Assembly (NCBI RefSeq): GCF_030815985.1
Contig: NZ_JAUSXM010000001.1
Location: forward strand, 1,240,001 to 1,304,000
From: Paenibacillus sp. W2I17
GTDB lineage: Bacteria; Bacillota; Bacilli; Paenibacillales; Paenibacillaceae
Direction: 5' to 3'
DNA length: 64,000 nt
Below are positions 1 to 9,827 of this stretch, one piece after another (position 1 is the stretch's first letter; each line of letters begins with the position of its first letter). The position numbers and the translations under genes are program-made. The notes beneath the pieces are model-generated. The model did not search any database. It was not told where the DNA came from and worked only from the letters and a program-made list of their open reading frames with translations.

Positions 1-113
1 ATTCACCTCACTTGACTTGATCTACTTCAGTCTACGCAATGGGTGGACGACTTGCCTGTGCGAATAACACATCCTTGTGCCGAAAGCAGGAAGATTCTGA
101 CATGGCTCCTGCC

Positions 114-1028
114 TCAGATATGCTCAATATACATCTCATTCAAAATATGACCCATACGATATGTGTGCTCTACCAATTCAGATTTCACATATGATTCAAT
201 ATCACTCTTTTCGATATTGTACAAGACCTCCATTTCTTTAGAAAAAAGAAGGTGTCCCTCATTGATTTTCTGCTCCAACGAGTTTATTTGTTTTGGTTTC
301 AGATCACCACCAAGCACCTGCTGAAGTGCTTGCACATATGTTTCAAGAGAACGCGCTCCGACAATTTTCATACCCTGGTTCTCTTCATTCACAATGATAA
401 TTGATGGGAAACCTCTAACTCCCAAACTAGCGACACTCTCAAAGTCTTCCTCTAATAACTCTTGTGTAGATTGCTGTGCAGCCGCCTCAACCACTTCTTT
501 ACCATTCAAGCCCAGTTGATTAACGATATCCGTCAGCACATCATCTTCTCCAATATTTCGATTAAATGCAAACACAGCTTCACGCGCACGTCTTAAAAAG
601 TCCTGCTCTTTCCCAGGGTGTGTACTCTGAATGACCTTAAATACGCGAGATGGCGGATAGGAAGAAAGTATTGGATTATCATGCCATAAGGAACCGTCGA
701 TGGGCATGCGTGAATGTTCACCCACTTCCTTCCAATGCGCTGCAACGTCCGAAGGTTTCTGAATCCCGTTAGCACCATCCGAAAAACCATTCCAGTTAGC
801 CAGTAGCCCACCCATTTTGATTTGCAGCGTAAAATAATGGCCGTATTCCTCAACAAACCGATGAAGCACAGGCTCAAGCGCCCAGCAGTGAGAGCAGATC
901 GGATCTGTTGCGTAATATAGAGTTATCCTTTTCTCAACGTGATTCAGATTGATTTCTTGCATCGCCTCTTCCTCATTCACACCACATACGCCTGTTTCCA
1001 GATCACACATCATAGATTCGTTACTCAC
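114..1028 (-). CDS. DsbA-family thiol oxidoreductase, SpxH/YjbH-like
   Basis: A 304-aa protein of the thioredoxin-fold DsbA family. Residues 43-52 contain DP-I-CSHC-WALEP with Cys45 and Cys48, the arrangement seen in SpxH (YjbH), the adaptor that delivers Spx to ClpXP in Bacillus. A GFPSII segment near residue 210 fits the cis-proline loop. No signal peptide, so it acts in the cytoplasm. The N-terminus adds Cys8 and Cys15, an extra possible metal or redox pair. The start is GTG at 1028, preceded by GGCGGGATAAT; an ATG pair 15-18 nt inside is an alternative. It is divergent from an HxlR regulator, a common pairing for thiol or quinone stress genes. The exact substrate is not shown by the sequence; it could also be a general FrnE-type isomerase. 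Confidence 0.82.
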   Translation of the reverse strand: MSNESMMCDLETGVCGVNEEEAMQEINLNHVEKRITLYYATDPICSHCWALEPVLHRFVEEYGHYFTLQIKMGGLLANWNGFSDGANGIQKPSDVAAHWKEVGEHSRMPIDGSLWHDNPILSSYPPSRVFKVIQSTHPGKEQDFLRRAREAVFAFNRNIGEDDVLTDIVNQLGLNGKEVVEAAAQQSTQELLEEDFESVASLGVRGFPSIIIVNEENQGMKIVGARSLETYVQALQQVLGGDLKPKQINSLEQKINEGHLLFSKEMEVLYNIEKSDIESYVKSELVEHTYRMGHILNEMYIEHI

Positions 1029-1127
1029 ATTATCCCGCCTTTATATTGTCTTATGAATTGATTTTCTTGTGTTAGTTTGATTATAATGTCTACATTCTTC
1101 TGAACAAGTACGATTCTTTTTCTGACT

Positions 1128-1147
1128 TAGTATCAAAAAGTATACTA
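1128..1147. promoter_or_regulatory. Candidate HxlR operator (inverted repeat)
   Basis: TAGTATcaaaaagtATACTA has 6-bp perfect arms with an 8-nt spacer and lies 14 nt upstream of the HxlR start codon, in the gap between the divergent DsbA-like and HxlR genes. HxlR-family regulators such as YodB bind short dyads of this kind. Autoregulation is inferred. Confidence 0.45.
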
Positions 1148-1161
1148 TTGGAGGGTATCAA

Positions 1162-1509
1162 GTGAAATACGAGTTTAATTTCGATCAGTTATGTCCAGCG
1201 ACTTATGCATTTCAGGTCATTGGAGGCAAGTGGAATCTTCCGATCCTGGCAATCCTCAGTGAAAATGACTGTATACGTTACAATGAATTAAAAAGAAGAT
1301 TGCCTGGCATTACCGGAACGATGCTAACGAACTGTTTGAAGGATTTGATTCATTCCGGCATCGTGCATCGGGAGCAATATAACGAGGTGCCACCGAGAGT
1401 GGAGTATTCGCTCACAGAATCGGGCAAGGAATTGGTTCCTTTAATTGAATCCATGGTAATATGGGGTCAGAAAAATATGACAGCAGGCGTGAAGCAACAA
1501 GATATATAA
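1162..1509 (+). CDS. HxlR-family winged-helix transcriptional regulator
   Basis: 115 aa, the usual HxlR size. The family core is visible: an N-terminal Cys (Cys11) followed by the GGKWNLPIL helix, RYNELKRRLPGIT recognition helix region and the wing PPRVEYSLTESGKEL. HxlR proteins such as HxlR, YodB and CatR sense aldehydes, quinones or diamide, often through the N-terminal cysteine. The start is GTG at 1162 with GGAGGG six nt upstream. It is divergent from the DsbA-like gene, which is the likeliest target together with itself. The inducer is unknown. Confidence 0.88.
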   Translation: MKYEFNFDQLCPATYAFQVIGGKWNLPILAILSENDCIRYNELKRRLPGITGTMLTNCLKDLIHSGIVHREQYNEVPPRVEYSLTESGKELVPLIESMVIWGQKNMTAGVKQQDI

Positions 1510-1582
1510 CTCCTGGCCTAGTGTAACCCCTTATCATAGATGTTCATTTTTGAATCGCTCTGTACACTTTGTTCAACGACAA

Positions 1583-1626
1583 AAAGGCTATTTCACTGGA
1601 TCATCATGTCCTTTGAAATAGCCTTT
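1583..1626. terminator. Bidirectional intrinsic terminator
   Basis: AAAGGCTATTTCA pairs perfectly with TGAAATAGCCTTT over 13 bp around an 18-nt loop. It sits between the converging HxlR and Nudix genes, with T-rich DNA on both exits. Confidence 0.85.
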
Positions 1627-1671
1627 CCTTTATAAATACAAGACGGCCGCTTGTTTACGACGTGTACACAT

Positions 1672-2136
1672 CTAACTATCCAGGTCGTCATCTTCCTCAT
1701 TTCCTAAATACATAACCGTTTTTTCTCCATCAACCAATCTAATGATCTGCTTTCGTAATTTTGCAGGAAATAAAGGTAGTTCATTTATATTTTTAATTTC
1801 GAGCCATTCATATTCCACCTGATTTTCGTCACTTGGCAGAATAGAACTATCTTGGTCCATCAAACCTATGTACTCGCATAAAAAAACAAAATCTACACGA
1901 TGAAGAGCTTCACCGTATACACCTTCAATGACAAATTCCAGTGATAACGGTTCTACATCTATTCCGATTTCTTCCGCAACTTCACGCTTCACAGCATCCG
2001 TCAGGGTTTCACCTGCATTCTGGCTCCCACCAGGCAGGATGTAGATGACTTCATCATTATCATCCTGCTTCATTGCAAGCATTCTCCCGTCTTTAATGAT
2101 CAATGCTTTTGCAGAATTTCTAATCTTTCTCTCCAT
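1672..2136 (-). CDS. Nudix hydrolase
   Basis: A 154-aa protein with a perfect Nudix box near residues 42-64: G-x5-E-x7-REVAEEIGI. It hydrolyses nucleoside diphosphate-X compounds with a divalent metal; the substrate cannot be read from sequence. I place the start at ATG 2136 (MERKIRN) because GGGGGA lies 6 nt before it; the open frame extends 37 codons further upstream without a ribosome site. It follows the LysR gene by 111 nt in the same direction and may be co-transcribed with it. Confidence 0.85.
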   Translation of the reverse strand: MERKIRNSAKALIIKDGRMLAMKQDDNDEVIYILPGGSQNAGETLTDAVKREVAEEIGIDVEPLSLEFVIEGVYGEALHRVDFVFLCEYIGLMDQDSSILPSDENQVEYEWLEIKNINELPLFPAKLRKQIIRLVDGEKTVMYLGNEEDDDLDS

Positions 2137-2247
2137 TGCTAATCCCCCATATATATCTGTATCATGTTGTTGAAGGTTGATTCCATTTAACCTCACGATC
2201 TCCATGAAGAATATTTTAACACATACATCTAAACAAATTCTGAACAA

Positions 2248-3132
2248 TCAAATTAACTCACTCTTGGCGACCTCCATGAAAGCAGCCATGGACGGAGAGA
2301 TCCATTTTTCCCGATGCCAGAGCATTTGCGCAGAAAAGGATACATCTGATAAATCCCACGGCAGAGCAACCACTTCCCCATCGCTCAACTCTTTCTTCAA
2401 AGCCATTTCAGGTAATAAAGCGATCCCTAGACCAGCCACAACACATTGTTTAATGGCTTCTACACTATGAAACTCCAGCTCTGTCAGAGCATCCACACCT
2501 TTCTTTGTTATGGATTGGTCAAAATGAGTGCGATACGAACAGTTCTTTTCGGTCAGTAGAAAATGCTGTTTGTGGAAGTCATCAATGACCAACACGGAAC
2601 GCGATGCTAACATATGATCGGGAGAAACCACCATTTGAAAGGTCTCATCCTTTAAAAACTCTGACTGAAGGTCTTTGGAATTAATTGGCTCATCCAATAC
2701 AAAAACGACATCGGCATGCCCTTCTCTCAGACTCGATTTAAGCTCTTGCCCTGACAAGGGGCGGAACAATAACCGCACACCAGGATAGTCCGCTCGGAAG
2801 CGTTTGAACAAGGCTGGAAGAAGATATGCACACAGCACTTCGTCTGCTCCGATCACAACCGTCCCCGCCAATTCTCCGTGCTGACTGGATATGCACTTTG
2901 CTTCCTCTACATCGTTTAATATCTTAGTGGCATATGGTAGAAACTGTTGGCCAGCATCCGTTAACACGACCTTTTTGCCTAATCGATCCAGCAATTTCAC
3001 CCCAAGCTCTTCTTCCAGCGATTTGATTTGCATGGTTATGGTAGACGGTACATAGCTCAGTAATTCAGCAGTTTGACTAAAGCTGCAGGTCGATGCAAGT
3101 GTCCAAAAGGTTTTTAGCTGGCGTATTTCCAT
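2248..3132 (-). CDS. LysR-family transcriptional regulator
   Basis: 294 aa with an N-terminal winged HTH (residues 1-60, MEIRQLKTFWTLA, then SYVPSTITMQIKSLEEELG) and a periplasmic-binding-like effector domain from about residue 90. GGAGGTG precedes the ATG. It is divergent from an alpha/beta hydrolase at 3257 across a 124-bp gap, the classic layout for a LysR regulator and its target. The effector is unknown. Confidence 0.9.
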   Translation of the reverse strand: MEIRQLKTFWTLASTCSFSQTAELLSYVPSTITMQIKSLEEELGVKLLDRLGKKVVLTDAGQQFLPYATKILNDVEEAKCISSQHGELAGTVVIGADEVLCAYLLPALFKRFRADYPGVRLLFRPLSGQELKSSLREGHADVVFVLDEPINSKDLQSEFLKDETFQMVVSPDHMLASRSVLVIDDFHKQHFLLTEKNCSYRTHFDQSITKKGVDALTELEFHSVEAIKQCVVAGLGIALLPEMALKKELSDGEVVALPWDLSDVSFSAQMLWHREKWISPSMAAFMEVAKSELI

Positions 3133-3256
3133 GAGTCAGGCACCTCCTAAGTTCAAAATAAATGAATGATATGTTCGATAACGTTTCGTTGAATTGATAA
3201 TAGACGTATTGTAGAGTGAAATCAAGTTATTACTATTTTATAAGGAGAATCAATCT

Positions 3257-4267
3257 ATGAACGATTATGAAACATATAACCTTGGAGTTACATTACTTCA
3301 ATCGGGACAACAGCTCCCTCAAGCCTTTATCGCTTACAAAACCTATGGAAACTTAAATGCGGCAAAGGACAATGTTATTGTTGTCCCAACATGGTTTGCT
3401 GGAATTCACACAGATAATGAATGGTTAATTGGAACGGACAAAGCACTGGACCCCAGTCGTTATTTTATCATTGTGCCCAATATGTTGGGTAACGGATTAT
3501 CGTCTTCTCCAAGTAATACCCCTGCCCCATATGATAAGGACAACTTTCCCCTCATCTCCATGTATGACAATGTGCGTGCCCAACATCAACTCATCACTCA
3601 AAAATTCGGTATCTCCAAAATCAAACTTGTTGTGGGCTGGTCTCTGGGAGCCATGCAGGTTTATCAATGGGGAACCAGTTATCCTGAGATGGTCGAGCGT
3701 ATTGCCCCCTTTGGCGGGACGGCAAAGAGCAGACCCCATACACAGTTGGTATTCAAAGCAATGATCGCGGCGTTACAGGCAGATTCGAATTATAAAAATG
3801 GTAGATATGAACACCCTCCGGTTGCCGGTCTCGCAGCGATGGGAAGAGCTTATGCTCCATGGGGGTTCTCGCAGGCGTACTATTTGGAGAAATTGTACCA
3901 ATCTGAGGGTTACGACTCCTTGAAATCTTATGTAGAAGATTACTGGGATCAAGTATTTCTTCCCTTCGATGCTAACGACTTGATTACCATGTTGCGTACA
4001 GGAATCTATGGAGACATTAGCGATAATCCCGTAGATGACGGCAACTTCGAACAGGCGTTAAGCAAGATCACTGCTCCTGCACTCGTTATGCCAGGATCAA
4101 GTGACTTGTTTTTCACGCCAGAAGACAGTTCGTATGATGCTCAGCATATGCCAAACGCGGTGTATCAACCTGTAGAGTCCAAGTGGGGACACTGCTTTGG
4201 AATCGGAGCAAACGAAGAGGATTCACTCGTTATCGATCGTCATCTAAAGCAATTTTTGGAGACATGA
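3257..4267 (+). CDS. Alpha/beta-fold hydrolase, homoserine acetyltransferase-like
   Basis: 336 aa, cytoplasmic. The fold and length resemble the MetX/homoserine O-acetyltransferase-like branch: GWSLGAMQ around Ser129 (nucleophile), Asp283 in MPGSSD and His312 in KWGHCFG complete a triad. MetX enzymes normally carry GGSMGG at the nucleophile, so the variant elbow argues for a hydrolase or acyltransferase of other specificity rather than methionine synthesis. AAGGAG lies 9 nt before ATG. Divergent from the LysR gene, which probably controls it. Confidence 0.8.
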   Translation: MNDYETYNLGVTLLQSGQQLPQAFIAYKTYGNLNAAKDNVIVVPTWFAGIHTDNEWLIGTDKALDPSRYFIIVPNMLGNGLSSSPSNTPAPYDKDNFPLISMYDNVRAQHQLITQKFGISKIKLVVGWSLGAMQVYQWGTSYPEMVERIAPFGGTAKSRPHTQLVFKAMIAALQADSNYKNGRYEHPPVAGLAAMGRAYAPWGFSQAYYLEKLYQSEGYDSLKSYVEDYWDQVFLPFDANDLITMLRTGIYGDISDNPVDDGNFEQALSKITAPALVMPGSSDLFFTPEDSSYDAQHMPNAVYQPVESKWGHCFGIGANEEDSLVIDRHLKQFLET

Positions 4268-4350
4268 GTAAAAAAAGAAGGAGTACAAAGTAAAAAAAGT
4301 GCACAAAGCTCATTTCTCTTTTCTTCGCTACAACTCAAAAGTAAAAAAAG
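4267..4350. repeat. Three copies of AGTAAAAAAAG
   Basis: Copies at 4267-4277, 4289-4299 and 4340-4350. The first two are 22 bp apart start to start, i.e. two helical turns. They lie upstream of the sugar-binding lipoprotein gene. They may be a binding region for the importer's AraC-type response regulator or only curved A-tract DNA. Confidence 0.4.
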
Positions 4351-4412
4351 ATACGGGTTCTCGTCAATAACCTTTATATCACATTCCCCCTTTCTCGTTT
4401 AGAATATTTTCA

Positions 4413-4426
4413 AGTAAGCGTTATTG
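4413..4426 (+). promoter_or_regulatory. Candidate cre (CcpA) site
   Basis: AGTAAGCGTTATTG matches 11 of 14 positions of the consensus TGWAARCGYTWNCW and lies 27 nt upstream of the binding-protein start. It fits carbon catabolite repression of the importer. Confidence 0.45.
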
Positions 4427-4453
4427 AAATACGACTGATAAGGGGGAAAAGAA

Positions 4454-6058
4454 ATGAACAAGAAAACGAAAACCTTAGTCTTGTCTGTGTGCATGTCAAC
4501 CTTATTACTCGCAGCCTGTAGCAATGGAAGCGGTGCTGATAAAGGTTCAACGACGGACACGGATTCCAACGAGGCTGGAACAACAACCATTCATACCGTA
4601 ACATCAGAATACTCTTCTGCAAAATATCCAAAGGGCGACGATATCACCAACAATGTATGGATTAAGCGATACAAAGAGAAGTTTAATATCAACGTCAAAA
4701 CAGACTGGGTTAGCGATGAGTACGATACAAAACTCAATTTGGCTATCGCATCGAACGATCTTCCTGACGTATTCAGAGTTAATCCATCACAACTGAGACA
4801 GTTAGTCGAAGCAGATATGGTCATGGACCTTACCGAGGTATTTGATCAACACGCTTCAGATCGTCTCAAAGGTTACATGGAAGCAGATGCGGACAGTTAC
4901 GAGTCTGGAAAGAAAGACGGTAAGCTATACGGGATACCACAGATGCACTGGGGATTAATTGAACAACCAGACTTCATCTGGATCCGGAACGACTGGAAAG
5001 AAGAATTGGGAGTCCAAGATCCGAAATCTGTGGAAGACATCAAAAATATTGCACTAAAATTCATGGAAAAGCACGGTGGTTATGGTATAGCGGTAGACCA
5101 ATCGTTGGATTACCTCAACCTGCTGGCCATTGCATGGAATGCGCATCCGGATATGTGGATGGAGGATAGCACTGGAAAACTCGTGTACGGCTCCGTGCAG
5201 CCTGAGATGAAAAATGCGCTTGCTGAGTGGTCAGAATGGTACAAGCGAGGTATCATTGATCCTGAATTTGCAATCAAAGACTTTAATGCGATGAACGCTG
5301 ACATTGTAGCCGGCAAAGTAGGCATGCAGCCTTATTACCAGTGGTGGGGTTATAATCCGGGTGTCGATACGGTATCCAATCTGGGTAAGGACGCCATCTT
5401 CTACCCTTATATCATCCCTACTGTTGATGGGAAAGAAGCCAAACAATCCATTTTCTTCGCCAACAACAATTATATCGTTATGAAAAAGGGATTTAAGAGC
5501 CCTGAAGAAGTGATCAAAATTTTGAACGACTATGCTTATATTGTGGATGAAGGCAATGGCAAGGAATCCACAGAAACGTTATCCGCCTTGCTGGACAACG
5601 ATATTGCCCATGTTGTTGGAGCGTTCCGTGTACTTAATCCGAATTCCGATTACGAGCAATTTGAGGCGGTCTCCGCTGCCCTTCAATCCAAGGATACCAG
5701 TGGACTCACGACTTCGGGTATGTGGCAAAAATATAACAACAGTGTGGAATTCCTAGAGAATGCAACCCCAGGAGCAGTTGGTGATTATTTGCAACAAGGA
5801 GCTCCAAAGAACGCGTATGGTCTTGCCAAGAAAGTACTGGACAGCGAGAACTATACAAAGACGGCCTTATGGGGTGTTACGCCAGAAATACTTTCAAGCT
5901 ACGGCACAACCTTGGATGATATCCTGACCGAAGGCTTCACCAAGATCATTATGGGTAGCGAAAGTATCGATTATTTCGATGTTATTGTCCAGAATTGGCG
6001 TGCAGCCGGGGGCGATGACGCAACTCAGGCAGTTAATGAAGCCTACGGGAAGAAATAA
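4454..6058 (+). CDS. Extracellular solute-binding lipoprotein, sugar importer 1
   Basis: 534 aa. A type II signal peptide ends in LLLAAC (lipobox, Cys22), followed by a Ser/Thr/Gly-rich linker and a family 1-like binding fold of the long LplA type typical of Paenibacillus. It captures an oligosaccharide outside the membrane for the two permeases downstream. Start ATG with AAGGGGG 7 nt upstream. The gap to the next gene's start is 90 nt. The sugar is not identifiable; the downstream convergent two-component system (8-11.4 kb) is the natural sensor partner. Confidence 0.9.
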   Translation: MNKKTKTLVLSVCMSTLLLAACSNGSGADKGSTTDTDSNEAGTTTIHTVTSEYSSAKYPKGDDITNNVWIKRYKEKFNINVKTDWVSDEYDTKLNLAIASNDLPDVFRVNPSQLRQLVEADMVMDLTEVFDQHASDRLKGYMEADADSYESGKKDGKLYGIPQMHWGLIEQPDFIWIRNDWKEELGVQDPKSVEDIKNIALKFMEKHGGYGIAVDQSLDYLNLLAIAWNAHPDMWMEDSTGKLVYGSVQPEMKNALAEWSEWYKRGIIDPEFAIKDFNAMNADIVAGKVGMQPYYQWWGYNPGVDTVSNLGKDAIFYPYIIPTVDGKEAKQSIFFANNNYIVMKKGFKSPEEVIKILNDYAYIVDEGNGKESTETLSALLDNDIAHVVGAFRVLNPNSDYEQFEAVSAALQSKDTSGLTTSGMWQKYNNSVEFLENATPGAVGDYLQQGAPKNAYGLAKKVLDSENYTKTALWGVTPEILSSYGTTLDDILTEGFTKIIMGSESIDYFDVIVQNWRAAGGDDATQAVNEAYGKK

Positions 6059-6148
6059 TCTCGTTTGTCACAAAGAGGGGATGAGGGTCATCTCTCCCCT
6101 TTAATTGATAGCGATTACATTTGGCGTACGATGAACGGAGGAATATGT

Positions 6149-7039
6149 ATGTTGAGAAAATGGAAGCAGCAGAGTCCTTACCATCTCATGTTGATTCCAA
6201 GCCTGGTCTTGGTCTTCATCTTTTGTTACATCCCTTTCTACGGACTTATTATTGCGTTTCAGAAGTACAATCCGGGCCTCGGCTTCAACTCGCCATGGGT
6301 TGGATGGGATAATTTTGCCCACATATTTAATCAGCCGAACTTCGTAAGAACGATCTGGAATACATTGTACATGTCTGTCTTTAAGATTATCGGTGGTATA
6401 ATCGTGCCAGTAATTTTCGCATTACTGCTTAACGAGGTACTGCACAGTGGAATTAAACGTACATTTCAAACCCTTGTCTACATCCCGAACTTCCTCTCTT
6501 GGGTCATTATGGCTGGCATCATGCTGGATATCCTTAGCTCCGACGGCATTATCAATACATTTCTAAGTGTATTTGGGATTGCACCGATCTCCTTCCTTGG
6601 CACACCCTCTATTTTTCCTTGGACGATGATTGTGAGTGACATATGGAAAGGCTTCGGATTTGGCACGGTTGTTTATTTGGCAGCTCTGACCAGTATTGAT
6701 CCGGGACTTTATGAGGCCGCAGTGATCGACGGAGCGAAACGGTGGAAGCAGACCGTCTACATCACGTTGCCTCTCCTCATGCCAACCATTGTTTTAATGA
6801 CCGTACTTTCACTTGGGAACGTACTCAATGCTGGCTTTGACCAAATCTATAATCTCTACTCCCCTGTTGTTTATCAGACCGGTGATATTATTGATACCTA
6901 TGTCTACCGTTTAGGAATTCAACAAGCACAGTATTCAATTGGTACCGCTGTCGGGTTATTCAAATCGATCATTTCCAGTGTTCTCGTTGCTGTATCGTAC
7001 ATCCTGGCTTACAGAGTGGCTGGCTATCGCATCTTCTAA
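6149..7039 (+). CDS. ABC sugar permease, LplB family
   Basis: 296 aa with six predicted membrane helices and the EAA loop YEAAVIDGAKRWKQ about 90 residues from the C-terminus, which docks the ATPase. The open frame extends upstream to 6065, but GGAGG at 6137-6141 sits 7 nt before ATG 6149 (MLRKWKQQ), so I use that start. It pairs with the YtcP-type permease 18 nt downstream. No ATPase gene is present; importers of this class share a housekeeping MsmX-type ATPase. Confidence 0.88.
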   Translation: MLRKWKQQSPYHLMLIPSLVLVFIFCYIPFYGLIIAFQKYNPGLGFNSPWVGWDNFAHIFNQPNFVRTIWNTLYMSVFKIIGGIIVPVIFALLLNEVLHSGIKRTFQTLVYIPNFLSWVIMAGIMLDILSSDGIINTFLSVFGIAPISFLGTPSIFPWTMIVSDIWKGFGFGTVVYLAALTSIDPGLYEAAVIDGAKRWKQTVYITLPLLMPTIVLMTVLSLGNVLNAGFDQIYNLYSPVVYQTGDIIDTYVYRLGIQQAQYSIGTAVGLFKSIISSVLVAVSYILAYRVAGYRIF

Positions 7040-7057
7040 GAAGGAGGAACTGACACT

Positions 7058-7948
7058 ATGATCTATGATAAAAGTATGAGCAGGCGTGTATTTCTTATCA
7101 TAAACTACACCATATTGCTTCTAATCTCTCTCCTATGTATCCTGCCGTTTATCAACCTGCTGGCTGTTTCATTCAGCAGCAGCGCAGCTGTATCTGCGGG
7201 GAGTGTTACGTTCTGGCCTGTGGAATTTACAACAAAAGCCTATGAATTTGCGTTAACGGGAGGATCATTTTTCTCCTCTCTCTGGGTGGCCATCCAGCGA
7301 ACCGTTATCGGAACGTTGGTGAATCTGGTTCTGATCGTACTCACGGCTTATCCCCTCTCCAAATCCAAGCAAAAATTAATGGGGCGTAATATCTATATGG
7401 GATTTTTCATCGTAACCATGTTATTCAGTGGAGGACTAATTCCAACCTATCTCGTGGTTGTGAAAATGGGATTAATCGATTCCATTTGGTCTCTGATCCT
7501 GCCTGGAGCCCTCCCCGTATTCAGTATGATTATCCTCATGAATTTCATTAGAGGTTTGCCCGAGGAGATTGAAGAATCAGCCATTATCGATGGTGCTGGG
7601 CCAGTACAGGTATTGCTTCGTATTCTACTCCCACTTCTCAAGCCCGCTCTCGCTACGGTTGGTTTGTTCAGTATCGTTGCTCACTGGAATTCGTGGTTCG
7701 ATGGCATTATCTATATGAACAATCCAGACAATTATCCATTACAAAGCTACCTGCAGACCCTCCTGCAAAGCTTTGAGCAAATCATGCTGAAATCTGGGTC
7801 AGATTATACACAGCTGTTGTCCATGATGAACGCCAGAACGGGGCGCGCCGCTCAGATGTTCCTGGGTGCCATTCCGATTTTACTTGTGTATCCATTCTTG
7901 CAGAAATATTTCACCAAAGGTTTGGTGTTAGGTAGCGTCAAAGGGTGA
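7058..7948 (+). CDS. ABC sugar permease, YtcP family
   Basis: 296 aa with six membrane helices and the EAA motif EESAIIDGAGPVQ; the C-terminus ends in LGSVKG, the usual tail of this family. GGAGGAA precedes ATG. It is the last gene of the three-gene importer operon and is followed at once by a strong terminator. Confidence 0.9.
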   Translation: MIYDKSMSRRVFLIINYTILLLISLLCILPFINLLAVSFSSSAAVSAGSVTFWPVEFTTKAYEFALTGGSFFSSLWVAIQRTVIGTLVNLVLIVLTAYPLSKSKQKLMGRNIYMGFFIVTMLFSGGLIPTYLVVVKMGLIDSIWSLILPGALPVFSMIILMNFIRGLPEEIEESAIIDGAGPVQVLLRILLPLLKPALATVGLFSIVAHWNSWFDGIIYMNNPDNYPLQSYLQTLLQSFEQIMLKSGSDYTQLLSMMNARTGRAAQMFLGAIPILLVYPFLQKYFTKGLVLGSVKG

Positions 7949-7950
7949 AC

Positions 7951-7984
7951 AAAAGGGCTTGCAGTTCATACTGCGAGCCCTTTG
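7951..7984 (+). terminator. Intrinsic terminator of importer 1
   Basis: AAAGGGCTTGCAGT pairs with ACTGCGAGCCCTTT around a TCAT loop (one mismatch) and is followed by TTTGTTTAT. It begins 3 nt after the permease stop codon. Confidence 0.88.
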
Positions 7985-8052
7985 TTTATATCTAAACTTA
8001 TGTTTATGATCGCTGTACCGCATTATGAGATGCTAAGTGAAAGCATGAATGA

Positions 8053-8502
8053 CTATTTGGCTTCTATGATGGCAGGCAGCAGAATGGAGAAAATGGTGCC
8101 TTCACCTATTTTACTCTCCACCTGTATTCCATAGGGTTTCCCAAAATGAAGTTGAATCCGCCGCTGCACATTATGCAATCCAATCCCATTGGTTCCCGTA
8201 CTTGCACTGGACTTTTCTTCCAATAGATTCTGCATCGTATGATGATCCATACCAACGCCATTATCGCAGATTTCGATTACAACTTTATCCACCCGCAGTT
8301 GAATCCGAATGGTAATGATTCCGTCTTCCTCAAGCTCGGCCAGACCATGAAATATCGCATTCTCCACAATGGGCTGCAGGATCATTTTGGGCATGTGATA
8401 ATCCAACACTCTATCCTCAATCTCATACCTCATCTGAATACAATCATAGTACCTGACATTCTGTATCGTTACGTAATTCGTTATATTATTCAAGTTCTTC
8501 AC
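8053..8502 (-). pseudogene. YesM-type sensor histidine kinase, C-terminal piece (frameshifted)
   Basis: This frame holds the end of the transmitter: NYVTIQNVRYYD, the N-box PIVENAIFHG and the G-box DNGVGMD of a HATPase_c domain. It has no ribosome site of its own and its first codon is a GTG inside the preceding gene piece. It continues the 8486-9799 frame exactly if one base is removed at about 8488-8489, where GAA-CTT-GAA is followed by T-AAT-ATA; homologues read EE-L-x-N-I-x-NY. Split as it stands, the kinase lacks its ATP-binding part. Sequencing error, recent mutation or recoding are all possible. Confidence 0.82.
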
Positions 8503-9799
8503 GAATGGTTACGAGGGTTCCATCGGATTTTGTTGCATAGCGGAGCATCGAGATTAAGGCATCGGTCATTTCCACGATTTTGTCAGCCTGTTGCATTGAG
8601 GCGATCCATTTCACTGACCCAAGGGTGTTATACAGAAAATGAGGCTTGATCTGGTCATGGAGCGCACGCATCTCGGCTTTGGCTTTTTCTATCTCTTCCT
8701 GCTGCATCCGTTCGACCAACCGCTTCAATTCATGCGACATTCTGTTAAATCGAATGGATAAATGTCCAATCTCGTCTCTTGATCCAATAGGTTCAACTTG
8801 TTCAAACTGACCTTTCTCGACTAGAGCAATATTCCGTAGCAGTTTTTTAATGGGAGTTGTAATGACATGAGATAGAAAGATGGAAATGACGGCAGCAAAA
8901 AGAACAATGACAATGGCAAGCGTCACCAGATTACGGCCCAATATTTTGCCATCAGCAGTCAGCTCATCCAAAGGCATATATAAGTAAGTTGTCCATTTTT
9001 GCTGACTAAGGGGACTGGTCACCACGACATTGAGTGATTCAGGCGGACGAACGTTGTCCCGGAACAGTGTCCCGATCAATCGTTCGTTCACGTTATAAAC
9101 GATCTTGTCATCCTCATCAACGATCATGAATCTGGAGCGCAGCCCCTCCTGCAAGTTTCGATTGACGATTTCAATGAATTTGATATCAATGCTGACAACA
9201 ATCACGCCAAGCAGTTTTCCACTAGTCACATCATGAATTTTGCGAGCGTGTGACACTGCCAGTATTTTATTCTCCAATTGCTCGTCGATTCGTGTTGTGA
9301 GGGTAATGGTTCGATCCTTATCATGCATGAACTTTTTAAACCACAATTCATTTGCTACTTTGAAGTTTGGATCAATGGGTTGATGTGGACTGACAAAAAG
9401 GTCTTGCCCCCCGTTCATATTGTAGAGGTAGATGGAGAATACGCGATCTTTCATCATGATGTAATTCATCAGAATATTGTATGCGGCAATCTCATGTTGT
9501 TCATCCCCCTCTCGCAGGAAATCCTGGATCGGAAAACTCCCTTCATGAGTCGCAGACAGATTGTCACTAAGCCCATTGCTGGCGAGCAACGAAATTTTCT
9601 CAATCTCCTTGAGGAACTCATCAATGCGAATATTCGTCTGTTTGGCCAGATCGTTTAGCAACGTTGTATAGTTCTGTGCCAACAACCGCTCTGAGGAGTA
9701 ATACGAATTGATTGTCATCACCAATACCGGAAGGATAATGACCGTCATACAGATCACCATAATTTTGTACTTGATTCGGAAGGGCCGAACATGCTTCAT
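8486..9799 (-). pseudogene. YesM-type sensor histidine kinase, N-terminal piece (frameshifted)
   Basis: Two membrane helices (about residues 15-35 and 280-302) flank an extracellular dCache-like sensor; then come HAMP and the His-kinase box IKPHFLYNTLG with the phospho-His. The frame ends in TAA after TIREELE, just before the ATPase domain, which lies in the next frame (8053-8502). I use ATG 9799 with AGAGG 9 nt upstream rather than the GTG at 9808 that overlaps that ribosome site. It follows the response-regulator gene by 28 nt in the same direction. The likely role was sensing the sugar taken up by importer 1. Confidence 0.85.
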
Positions 9800-9827
9800 A
9801 TGCTGCACCTCTATTCACCGATTACAT

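Noticed and set aside
3257..4267. metX, homoserine O-acetyltransferase of methionine synthesis
   Set aside because: Nucleophile elbow is GWSLGAMQ rather than GGSMGGMQ, and the gene is paired with a LysR regulator, not with methionine genes.
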